The notes under the pieces were generated by a model. The model was given only the letters and a program-made list of their open reading frames with translations, was not told the DNA's origin and searched no databases. This document shows positions 15,701 to 22,951 of a stretch of 31,504 nucleotides of DNA, piece by piece. The position numbers and the translations under genes were made by a program. Each line of letters starts with the position of its first letter. The stretch's first letter is position 1. The stretch comes from Bacteroidia bacterium (GTDB lineage Bacteria; Bacteroidota; Bacteroidia; Bacteroidales; VadinHA17). The stretch is from positions 1-31,504 of the forward strand of contig JAPLEC010000425.1 in assembly GCA_026391515.1 (NCBI GenBank), in the 5' to 3' direction.

Positions 15701-15807
15701 GGCGTTAAGGCATTACGGCATTAAGGTATAATGGTAACTTATTAACTTACACCCTAACGCCCTAATACCCTAATGCCCTAGTACCTTATATACCTTAACA
15801 CCTTGCA
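15701..15807. repeat. Inverted repeat with exact 8-bp iterated units (CCCTAATR / GGCATTAA type)
   Basis: The left arm has five consecutive 8-bp units: GGCGTTAA, GGCATTAC, GGCATTAA, GGTATAAT, GGTAACTT (15701-15740). The right arm has seven: ACCCTAAC, GCCCTAAT, ACCCTAAT, GCCCTAGT, ACCTTATAT (9 bp), ACCTTAAC, ACCTTGCA (15751-15807). The arms are inverted relatives. It occupies the divergent spacer between the kinase gene and kdtA, and its last unit overlaps the candidate kdtA -33 box. Confidence 0.85.
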
Positions 15808-15832
15808 ACTATTTTCCTTTTTCTTACCTTTG
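15802..15832 (+). promoter_or_regulatory. Candidate kdtA promoter
   Basis: A -7 element TACCTTTG (15825-15832) fully matches TAnnTTTG. CTTG at 15802-15805 gives a -33 box with 19-nt spacing, the Bacteroidota arrangement. The -33 box is inside the last unit of the preceding repeat. Confidence 0.5.
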
Positions 15833-15851
15833 GACATTTGAAATTTCAGGA

Positions 15852-17102
15852 ATGCAGGTAATTTATAATCTCGGAATTTTATTTTATACAGCAATAGCCT
15901 GGATTATTTATCCATTTAACCGGAAAGCCCGTTTATGGGTTGACGGGCACAGAAAATGGTTTGAATCATTAAAACAGAAAGTCAATTCGCAGGAGAAATA
16001 TATCTGGATTCATTGTGCATCGCTGGGCGAGTTTGAGCAGGGAAGACCTGTGATTGAGTCGCTCAGAAAGGTAAAGCCCCGGAACAAAGTTATTCTTACC
16101 TTTTTTTCTCCGTCAGGTTATGAGATCAGGAAGAATTATAAGGGAGCTGACATAATCTGTTATTTGCCTTTCGATACACCGGGTAATGCAAAAAAGTTCA
16201 TCAGTTTAATCAATCCGGTCTTTGCGATATTTGTCAAATATGAATTCTGGAATAATTTTATTTCAGAGCTTAGCAGAAAATCCATTCCTGTTTATCTCAT
16301 TTCAGGAATTTTTCGGAAAGAGCAGATCTTTTTTAAAGTATATGGGGCTTTTTTCCGTAAAATGCTCATGAAGTTCAAATGGATTTATGTTCAGGATGAG
16401 CTATCATCTGATCTTCTTCATGAAATCGGAATAAACAATGTATCGGTTGCCGGTGACACACGTTTTGATCGTGTTATGCAGATTGCTGCCAGTACGAATG
16501 AAATTCCCCGGTTAGCCCAATTCAGGAGAGATGAAAAGCTCTTTCTGGCTGGCAGCAGCTGGAGACAGGATGAAGAAATTATATCCCGTTATATCAATGA
16601 GTTTCCTGAACGGATGAAATGGGTTTTTGCGCCCCACGAAGTTGATCCGGAGAATATTGAAAGGCTTATAAAATTATTCACGGTTCAATGTGTGAGATTT
16701 TCCGAATTTTCTGATGATTCGGCTAATGCCAGGGTTTTGATTATTGATAATATTGGTATGCTCTCTTCAGCATACAGGTATGCATATATAGCTGCAGTAG
16801 GAGGCGGATTCGGGAAAGGAATTCATAATATCCTTGAAGCTGCATGCTGGGGCATCCCGGTTCTCTTTGGTCCCAATCATAAAAAATTCCGTGAAGCAAT
16901 TGACCTTCTGGAGCTGGAAAGTGCAGAATCTTTTGATGATTATTATAGTTTTAAGAAAATTCTTGACGACTGGATTTCAAACGCAGATATTTATAAGAAA
17001 GCTGCTGAATCTTCACGCGATTATGTTAATAAAAATGCGGGAGCTACGAGCAAAATCGTGAAAGAAATCGAATTTAGGAATCAGAGGCTGTTAAAAATTT
17101 AG
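15852..17102 (+). CDS. kdtA: 3-deoxy-D-manno-octulosonic acid (Kdo) transferase
   Basis: This 416-residue inner-membrane glycosyltransferase adds Kdo to lipid A precursor (lipopolysaccharide core). It has an N-terminal membrane anchor, LGILFYTAIAWIIYPF. The motifs are WIHCASLGEFEQGRPVIE (substrate-binding glutamate), FFSPSGYEIRKNY, KYEFWNNF, GDTRFDRV, FAPHEVDPENI and GGGFGKGIHNILEAACWG. The length agrees with bacterial KdtA/WaaA. The start ATG is at 15852. An intrinsic terminator overlaps its stop codon. Confidence 0.96.
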   Translation: MQVIYNLGILFYTAIAWIIYPFNRKARLWVDGHRKWFESLKQKVNSQEKYIWIHCASLGEFEQGRPVIESLRKVKPRNKVILTFFSPSGYEIRKNYKGADIICYLPFDTPGNAKKFISLINPVFAIFVKYEFWNNFISELSRKSIPVYLISGIFRKEQIFFKVYGAFFRKMLMKFKWIYVQDELSSDLLHEIGINNVSVAGDTRFDRVMQIAASTNEIPRLAQFRRDEKLFLAGSSWRQDEEIISRYINEFPERMKWVFAPHEVDPENIERLIKLFTVQCVRFSEFSDDSANARVLIIDNIGMLSSAYRYAYIAAVGGGFGKGIHNILEAACWGIPVLFGPNHKKFREAIDLLELESAESFDDYYSFKKILDDWISNADIYKKAAESSRDYVNKNAGATSKIVKEIEFRNQRLLKI

Positions 17103-17117
17103 CAGCCTCTTTTTTTT
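17084..17117 (+). terminator. Intrinsic terminator of kdtA
   Basis: GAGGCTG (17084-17090) and CAGCCTC (17103-17109) form a stem around a 12-nt loop, followed directly by eight T residues. The kdtA stop codon (17100-17102) lies in the loop. This is the clearest rho-independent terminator in the window. Confidence 0.85.
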
Positions 17118-17297
17118 ATCTGCACCTGGGGGAAAGTTCATTTCTATTTAAGATTTTTTAATCATCAGATTATTAAAGCCTTTACGGTTGTAAAAAGAGT
17201 CTGTTTTATCCCGACCCATGTAAAATGTTGAAATACAGGGCATAATAACCGGTTAATAACTATACCTTCAAATGTTGATAAACTTAAAAATTTTGTC

Positions 17298-17328
17298 TTG
17301 CATTGATTTCAATGCTTGTCTAATTTAG
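17298..17328 (+). promoter_or_regulatory. Candidate nrdJ promoter with an operator-like palindrome in the spacer
   Basis: TTG at 17298-17300 and TAATTTAG at 17321-17328 (7 of 8 to TAnnTTTG) are 20 nt apart. Between them is the perfect palindrome GCATTGA-TT-TCAATGC (17300-17315), which fills most of the spacer. The remainder of the 302-nt gap (17103-17404) contains the kdtA terminator, the small palindrome TAACCGGTTA at 17246-17255 and no gene. I find no convincing cobalamin riboswitch. Confidence 0.45.
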
Positions 17329-17404
17329 CAAATACCCGCCAAAAAATTCGGTGGCCGTTTAATCTCATTAAAATCAGAGAATAACAGAATTATATTTTAA
17401 ATAT

Positions 17405-20038
17405 ATGGGAGAACTTTTTGTCCAGGAATCAACTATTTCATCTGAAAAAGTAAAAGAAGAACAACAAAAACCCGAATCTCAGAAAAAAGTTGGTGGGGAG
17501 GAAAACATTAAATCAACAGAACGAGGGAACAAAAAAGAAGTTTATTCTCACGACGAAGCTGTTGACGCAAGCATTCAATATTTTAAGGGTGATGAACTTG
17601 CTGCAAGAGTGTGGACAAATAAATATGCTTTAAAAGACTCATTCGGGAATCTCTATGAAAAAACTCCTGACGACATGCATCGTCGTCTTGCTCGCGAGAT
17701 ACGCCGGGTTGAGCTCAAATACAAAAATCCTCTTTCAGAAGAACTTATATACAGCGTCCTGAAAGATTTTACTTATATCGTTCCTCAGGGCGGTCCGATG
17801 ACAGGCATAGGAAACGATTACCAGATTGCTTCCCTCTCAAATTGTTTTGTAATAGGAAACGACGGATCATCAGACTCCTACGGCGGTATAATGAAGATCG
17901 ATCAGGAACAGGTTCAGCTTATGAAACGAAGAGGCGGTGTTGGACATGATTTATCGCACATCAGACCAAAAGGGACACCTGTGCTCAACAGTGCACTTAC
18001 ATCAACCGGTATTGTACCGTTCATGGAAAGGTACTCCAACTCAACGCGCGAAGTTGCACAGGATGGAAGAAGAGGTGCTCTCATGCTTTCAATTTCAATC
18101 AAGCATCCCGATTCCGAAAAATTCATTGATGCTAAACTTGAGTGCGGGAAAGTGACAGGAGCTAATGTATCTGTCAAGATCACCGATGAATTCATGAAAG
18201 CTGTTGAAGAAAAGAAGATTTTCAGACAGCAATATCCAATAAATTCAGATAATCCCAAATTTGTAAACGATATTGATGCAAACCAGCTTTGGAGTAAGAT
18301 AGTTCATAACGCATGGAAATCTGCCGAACCCGGTGTCCTTTTCTGGGATACAATAATCAGGGAAAGCGTTCCGGACTGTTATGCAGATCTGGGATTTGCA
18401 ACTGTTTCAACCAATCCATGCGGCGAAATCCCGTTGTGCCCGTATGACAGCTGCCGGCTGCTTGCCATTAACCTGTTCAGCTATGTAAATAATCCATTTA
18501 CCAAAAATGCTGAGTTTGATTTTGAATTATACAAGGAACATGTAGGCCTAGCCCAGCGGATGATGGATGATATAATTGACCTGGAACTGGAAAAAATTGA
18601 CGTAATACTTGCAAAGATAGATACGGATCCTGAAATAGATGAACTGAAGCGGGTTGAAAGAAACCTGTGGAAGAATATAAGAAAGAAATCAGAAGAGGGG
18701 AGAAGAACCGGTATCGGGATAACAGCTGAAGGCGATATGCTGGCAGCTCTCGGATTACGTTACGGAAGCGAAGAGGCAACAAATTTTTCAGTTGAAGTTC
18801 ATAAAACACTTGCGCTCGAAGCATATAAATCATCAACTTACCTGGCAAAGGAAAGAGGCCCGTTTACAATCTATGATGCTGACCGGGAGAAAGATAATCC
18901 ATTCATTCTCAGGATGAAAGAGTCGGATCCTGTCATGTATAACAATATGGTGAAATTTGGCAGGAGAAATATAGCTCTTCTGACAATTGCTCCGACAGGT
19001 ACAACAAGCCTCATGACTCAGACCACTTCCGGCATAGAACCTATATTTTCAGTCTTTTATAAACGCAGAAGAAAAGTTAATCCGAACGACAAGGATGTCC
19101 AAGTGACTTTTAAAGACGAGATCGGTGATTCGTGGGAAGAATTCAATGTATTCCATCATAAGTTTGTCGACTGGCTTAAGCTTAACGGCTATGATCCTGA
19201 TGAGGTTACAAGGATGAATGATGATGAGATCGAAAAAATTATCAACAAATCACCTTATGCTAAAGCTACCGCTAATGATGTCGACTGGATTGCAAAGGTA
19301 AAGATGCAGGGAGCAATACAGAAATGGGTCGACCATTCTATCAGTGTTACCATCAATCTTCCGGCTGATGCAAAGGAAGAGCTGGTTAGTGAATTGTATC
19401 TGACAGCGTGGAAATCAGGATGCAAGGGAGCAACAGTTTATCGCGACGGATCAAGAAACGGAGTTCTCATAACAGGAAAGCCGGAAACTCGGACAGAAAG
19501 ACCCAAACGTCCAAAGGTGCTTGATTGTGATGTGATCAGGTTTAATATTAGTGAAGAGAAATGGGTCGCTTTTGTCGGACTGAAAGACAGCAGACCATAT
19601 GAGATATTCACAGGTTTTGCCGATGAAGAAATATTCCCGATTCCCAAAAGCATTGTTAAAGGACAGATAGTTAAAATAAAGAATGAGGATGGGAAGACGC
19701 GCTATGATTTCCAGTATACTGATAAATACGGTTACAAGAAAACCATCGGAGGCTTATCCCATATGTTCAAGCCGGAATTCTGGAATTATGCGAAGCTTAT
19801 ATCTGGTGTGCTGAGACACGAAATGCCAATTGCCGATGTGGTGAACCTGATTCAGTCTCTCAAGCTCGACAGCGAATCGATAAATAACTGGAAAAATGGT
19901 GTTGAACGCGCACTGAAAAAATATATACCCAATGGAACCAGGGCAAAAGGGAAATGCGGAGAGTGTCATTCTCATAATCTTGTTTATGAAGAAGGATGCC
20001 TTATCTGCAAGGATTGCGGTTCTTCCAAATGTGGATAA
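17405..20038 (+). CDS. nrdJ: Adenosylcobalamin-dependent (class II) ribonucleotide reductase
   Basis: This 877-residue enzyme makes deoxyribonucleotides with a cobalamin-generated radical, so it works with or without oxygen. The catalytic set is visible: Cys147 in SLSNCFVIG, the NPCGE loop with Cys339 and Glu341, and Cys350 as the reductive partner 11 residues later. APTGTTSLMTQTTSGIEP is the phosphate-binding region. The tail carries a cysteine cluster (about C851, C854, C865, C868, C871, C876; ending SSKCG), likely a zinc ribbon plus redox-relay cysteines. The N-terminal 45 residues are charged and low-complexity. The gene is monocistronic, between the kdtA terminator and the convergent kbl. 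Confidence 0.97.
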   Translation: MGELFVQESTISSEKVKEEQQKPESQKKVGGEENIKSTERGNKKEVYSHDEAVDASIQYFKGDELAARVWTNKYALKDSFGNLYEKTPDDMHRRLAREIRRVELKYKNPLSEELIYSVLKDFTYIVPQGGPMTGIGNDYQIASLSNCFVIGNDGSSDSYGGIMKIDQEQVQLMKRRGGVGHDLSHIRPKGTPVLNSALTSTGIVPFMERYSNSTREVAQDGRRGALMLSISIKHPDSEKFIDAKLECGKVTGANVSVKITDEFMKAVEEKKIFRQQYPINSDNPKFVNDIDANQLWSKIVHNAWKSAEPGVLFWDTIIRESVPDCYADLGFATVSTNPCGEIPLCPYDSCRLLAINLFSYVNNPFTKNAEFDFELYKEHVGLAQRMMDDIIDLELEKIDVILAKIDTDPEIDELKRVERNLWKNIRKKSEEGRRTGIGITAEGDMLAALGLRYGSEEATNFSVEVHKTLALEAYKSSTYLAKERGPFTIYDADREKDNPFILRMKESDPVMYNNMVKFGRRNIALLTIAPTGTTSLMTQTTSGIEPIFSVFYKRRRKVNPNDKDVQVTFKDEIGDSWEEFNVFHHKFVDWLKLNGYDPDEVTRMNDDEIEKIINKSPYAKATANDVDWIAKVKMQGAIQKWVDHSISVTINLPADAKEELVSELYLTAWKSGCKGATVYRDGSRNGVLITGKPETRTERPKRPKVLDCDVIRFNISEEKWVAFVGLKDSRPYEIFTGFADEEIFPIPKSIVKGQIVKIKNEDGKTRYDFQYTDKYGYKKTIGGLSHMFKPEFWNYAKLISGVLRHEMPIADVVNLIQSLKLDSESINNWKNGVERALKKYIPNGTRAKGKCGECHSHNLVYEEGCLICKDCGSSKCG

Positions 20039-20040
20039 TC

Positions 20041-20113
20041 TGCCCCTAAATCCCCTAAAGGGAACTTATAAATTTGCAGTGACTTAAAAGCCCGCTTTAG
20101 GGGTTGGGGGCAA
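20041..20113. repeat. Inverted repeat (CCCCTAAAG type) in the nrdJ/kbl convergent spacer, entering kbl coding sequence
   Basis: The left arm is about 20041-20067 and the right about 20088-20113. They pair over roughly 21 positions with a 2-nt bulge. The element begins 3 nt after the nrdJ stop, and its right arm is translated as the last nine residues of the KBL protein. It may act as a two-way terminator. Confidence 0.78.
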
Positions 20114-21295
20114 TACACCTAGACCTTTCCCGATTTTTTCGAATGCTTTAATAGCTTTATCAAGATGTTCTTTTTCGTGTGCTGCTGACAGCTGGACACG
20201 AATTCTCGCCTGATCTTTTGGGACGACCGGATAAGAAAATCCGATAACATAAATTCCTTCTCCAAGAAGCTTCGCAGCGAACTCCTGTGAAAGCTTTGCA
20301 TCATAAAGCATTACCGCACAAATAGCTGATTTCGTGGGTTTTATATCAAATCCAAGATTGGTCATCCTGCTTATAAAATACTCAGCATTTCTGTGAAGTT
20401 TATCCTGTAATTCATTTGTATTGGTCATCATCTCAACCATTTTAATGCCAGCCGCAGCAACCAGGGGAGGAATTGAATTTGAAAAAAGATATGGACGTGA
20501 TCTTTGACGAAGAAGCTCGACAATCTCTTTTTTCCCGGTAGTAAAACCGCCTATTGCACCACCGAACGCTTTCCCGAGAGTTCCGGTTATTATTTCCACC
20601 TGCCCCATGATATTATAAAGTTCGGTAACGCCTCTGCCTGTTTCACCGACAACACCGGCAGAATGAGATTCATCAACCATTACCATCGCATTATACTGAT
20701 TTGCAAGCTCAACGATTTTCTTCACAGGTGCAACATTCCCGTCCATGGAAAAGACGCCATCAGTAACTATCAGGCGGAACCGTTGTTCCTGTGCAAGTTG
20801 CAGCTGTGTTTCGAGATCTTCCATATCGGCATTCTCGTACCTGTAGCGCTGGGCTTTGCAAAGTCTGACGCCGTCTATTATTGAAGCATGGTTCAGTGCA
20901 TCGGATATAATAGCATCTTCACTTGTAAGAAGAGGCTCAAATACACCACCATTTGCATCAAAACAGGCTGCATAAAGTATAGTGTCTTCAGTGTTAAAAA
21001 ACCTTGCAATTTTTCGTTCAAGCTCCTTGTGAAGGTCTGTTGTTCCGCAGATAAACCGCACCGACGACATACCATAGCCATGGTCATCAAGAGATGATTT
21101 TGCTGCTTCAATAAGGTCGGGATTATTTGAAAGGCCAAGGTAATTATTGGCGCAGAAATTCAGGACTTTCTGCCCCGTATCGAGCTCAATTTCAGCTCCC
21201 TGGGGAGATGTAATAATTCGTTCGTCTTTATAAAGTCCAGCTTCTTTTATCTCCTTAAGCTGGTTTGAAAGATAATTCTGAAAAGCAGTATACAT
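20084..21295 (-). CDS. kbl: Glycine C-acetyltransferase (2-amino-3-ketobutyrate CoA ligase)
   Basis: This 403-residue PLP enzyme of the alpha-oxoamine synthase family cleaves 2-amino-3-ketobutyrate with CoA to glycine and acetyl-CoA, the second step of threonine breakdown. Its core is close to E. coli Kbl: GYGMSSVRFICGT (73-85), SDALNHASIIDGVRLCKA, VDESHSAG, and the PLP lysine in TGTLGKAFGG (Lys242). It starts at the ATG at 21293-21295 (MYTAFQNYLS). The C terminus LPPTPKAGF is encoded by a palindromic repeat arm and probably is not part of the ancestral protein. It is the last gene of the tdh cluster, with a palindrome just upstream of its start. Confidence 0.95.
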   Translation of the reverse strand: MYTAFQNYLSNQLKEIKEAGLYKDERIITSPQGAEIELDTGQKVLNFCANNYLGLSNNPDLIEAAKSSLDDHGYGMSSVRFICGTTDLHKELERKIARFFNTEDTILYAACFDANGGVFEPLLTSEDAIISDALNHASIIDGVRLCKAQRYRYENADMEDLETQLQLAQEQRFRLIVTDGVFSMDGNVAPVKKIVELANQYNAMVMVDESHSAGVVGETGRGVTELYNIMGQVEIITGTLGKAFGGAIGGFTTGKKEIVELLRQRSRPYLFSNSIPPLVAAAGIKMVEMMTNTNELQDKLHRNAEYFISRMTNLGFDIKPTKSAICAVMLYDAKLSQEFAAKLLGEGIYVIGFSYPVVPKDQARIRVQLSAAHEKEHLDKAIKAFEKIGKGLGVLPPTPKAGF

Positions 21296-21304
21296 ATATA
21301 TTTT

Positions 21305-21317
21305 TTTGCATTGCAAA
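21305..21317. promoter_or_regulatory. Palindrome TTTGCATTGCAAA upstream of kbl
   Basis: This is a perfect 6-bp inverted repeat around one central base, 9 nt upstream of the kbl ATG, with another TGCAAA half-site at 21323-21328. It could be an operator or a hairpin in the kbl leader. Confidence 0.35.
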
Positions 21318-21390
21318 GAAAATGCAAAAGTGGGAATATCCGGATCTCTAAATTATGATGATAATCATTTACATAAAAAAACTCTGAGAC

Positions 21391-22638
21391 TTACATTCCA
21401 TATTTAGCAATGATCTCTTCTTTTGTCAGATCCAGAATTCCATACTTCTTTCCAACTTTAATAAAAGCAGCCAGTGCTTTATCAAGATGATGGATCTCAT
21501 GTCCGGCCGAGATCTGTGTTCTGATCCTTGCCTGTCCGTTAGGTACAACCGGGAAGAAAAATCCGATTGCATAAATCCCTTCGTTGTACAGGTCCTTTGA
21601 AAAATCCTGGGACAATTTTGCATTAAACAGCATTACCGGGATGATTGGACTGTTACCCTCTTTTAAAACGAAGCCTGCTTCAGTCAGCCCTTTTCTCCAG
21701 TAAGCAGCATTTTTTTCAAGCTTATCCCGTCTCTCGGTGCTTGAAGAAAGGATGTCAAACACTTTCAGAACTCCTGCTACAATTACTGGCGATATAGTAT
21801 TGGAAAACAAATATGGACGAGCTTTCTGCCTGCACATCTGTACAATCTCTTTTCTCCCTGATACACAGCCTCCGGATGCTCCGCCGAGAGCTTTGCCAAA
21901 TGTTGTTGTTATAATATCAATTTTACCGACAACATTGAAATGTTCATGTGTCCCGCGTCCGGTTCTTCCAATAAATCCTGAGGAATGAGAATCATCCACA
22001 AGGATCATGGCATCGTATTTTTCGCAAAGCTTTACTATTTCATCGAGCTTAGCGAGATCGCCATCCATTGAGAAAACACCATCTGTAATTACCAGCTTGA
22101 TTCTTTTATCTGCATGAAGCTGAAGCTTTTCTTCGAGGTGTTCCATGTTGGAATGTTTGAAGGTGTCATGCTGAGCGCTGCATAACCTCATCCCATCAAT
22201 AATAGATGCATGCACAAGCCTGTCAGAGATCATAATATCCTCGCTTGTAAGGATAGCCTCAAAGACACCGGCATTCGCATCCATGCATGATGGGAACAGA
22301 ATTGTGTCTTCGGTACCAAGAAATTCTGAGACCTTGTTTTCAAGCTCCCTGTGAATATCCTGTGTGCCGCAGATAAACCGAACGGACGACATTCAATAGC
22401 CTCTTTCTTCAAGCCCGTCGTGGGCAGCTTTTATAACATCTGGATGACTTGATAATCCAAGGTAGTTGTTGGAGCACATATTTATTACCTTTTTCAAATT
22501 TGCTCCTATTGGGAATTCTACCTCTATATCGGCTGCCTGGGATGAATGTATAAAACGTTCTTCTTTATAGATACCTGCATTACGAATGTCTGAGAGCTGA
22601 TTCGTATAAAAATCTTTGATTTTATTGCTGTAACTCAT
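21391..22638 (-). pseudogene. Second, divergent KBL-like alpha-oxoamine synthase interrupted by one in-frame TGA
   Basis: Read through one stop, this is a full-length 415-codon alpha-oxoamine synthase (PLP enzymes joining an amino acid and an acyl thioester). The first part (22638-22396) ends at GLEERGY. The TGA is at 22393-22395, and an ATG follows directly with MSSVRFICGTQD, in the same frame. In the neighbouring kbl the residue at this point is Gly (GYGMSSVRF), so GGA to TGA is the simplest change. Everything else is intact: NNYLGLS, VDDSHSSG and the PLP lysine in TTTFGKALGG (codon 249). Substrate-region residues (SDRLVHASIIDGMRLCSAQH) differ from true Kbl. It lies 16 nt after the carrier protein gene. 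It may be a fresh nonsense mutation, a sequencing or assembly error, or a two-piece gene re-initiating at TGA-ATG. Confidence 0.8.
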
Positions 22639-22654
22639 AATTTCCGTAATTGAT

Positions 22655-22900
22655 TTATTTATTAATATATTCATTTACAAGTGCGACAATTTTGTTGACC
22701 GAATCAAAAGCTTCAGGGGTTGCTTTTTGCGGCGGAATCTTAATCTTGAATTTATTTTCAAGAAAAACCAATAGTGAAACCATCGAAAAAGAATCAACAA
22801 TTCCGCTGGAAATCAGGGGTGTGTCGTAGGTTATTTCATCACCTTCATCGAGGTATTCACTGATGACATATTTCCGGACGAGATCTTTTATATCTTCCAT
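22655..22900 (-). CDS. Acyl carrier protein
   Basis: This 81-residue, acidic four-helix carrier has the phosphopantetheine attachment site in SSGIVDSFSM (Ser37). The site differs from the fatty-acid-synthesis DSL motif, so this looks like a specialised carrier rather than the housekeeping AcpP. The surrounding sequence LLVFLENKFKIKIPP is typical helix II/III of a carrier protein. It sits between an AMP-forming acyl-CoA synthetase-like gene (51 nt upstream) and a KBL-like synthase (16 nt downstream). This suggests that the ligase loads the carrier and the synthase uses the resulting thioester; that is inference. Confidence 0.9.
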   Translation of the reverse strand: MEDIKDLVRKYVISEYLDEGDEITYDTPLISSGIVDSFSMVSLLVFLENKFKIKIPPQKATPEAFDSVNKIVALVNEYINK

Positions 22901-22951
22901 ATTGTAATAATTAAATATTTAAATAGTTCTATATTTTAATATTTGTATATA

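Noticed and set aside
15701..15807. CRISPR array
   Set aside because: The units are 8 bp without spacers and the arms are inverted; no cas genes are present.
17300..17315. NrdR box
   Set aside because: The palindrome does not match the NrdR pattern I know (ACAnTATATnTGT-like), and only one copy is present.
17103..17404. Cobalamin riboswitch upstream of the B12-dependent reductase
   Set aside because: I looked for a B12-box-like core and the paired arms and could not find them; class II reductase genes often lack one. A covariance-model search would settle it.
22393..22395. Selenocysteine or TGA-to-Gly recoding
   Set aside because: TGA ends other genes normally here, the residue in the paralogue is Gly rather than Cys, and I see no SECIS-like hairpin immediately downstream.
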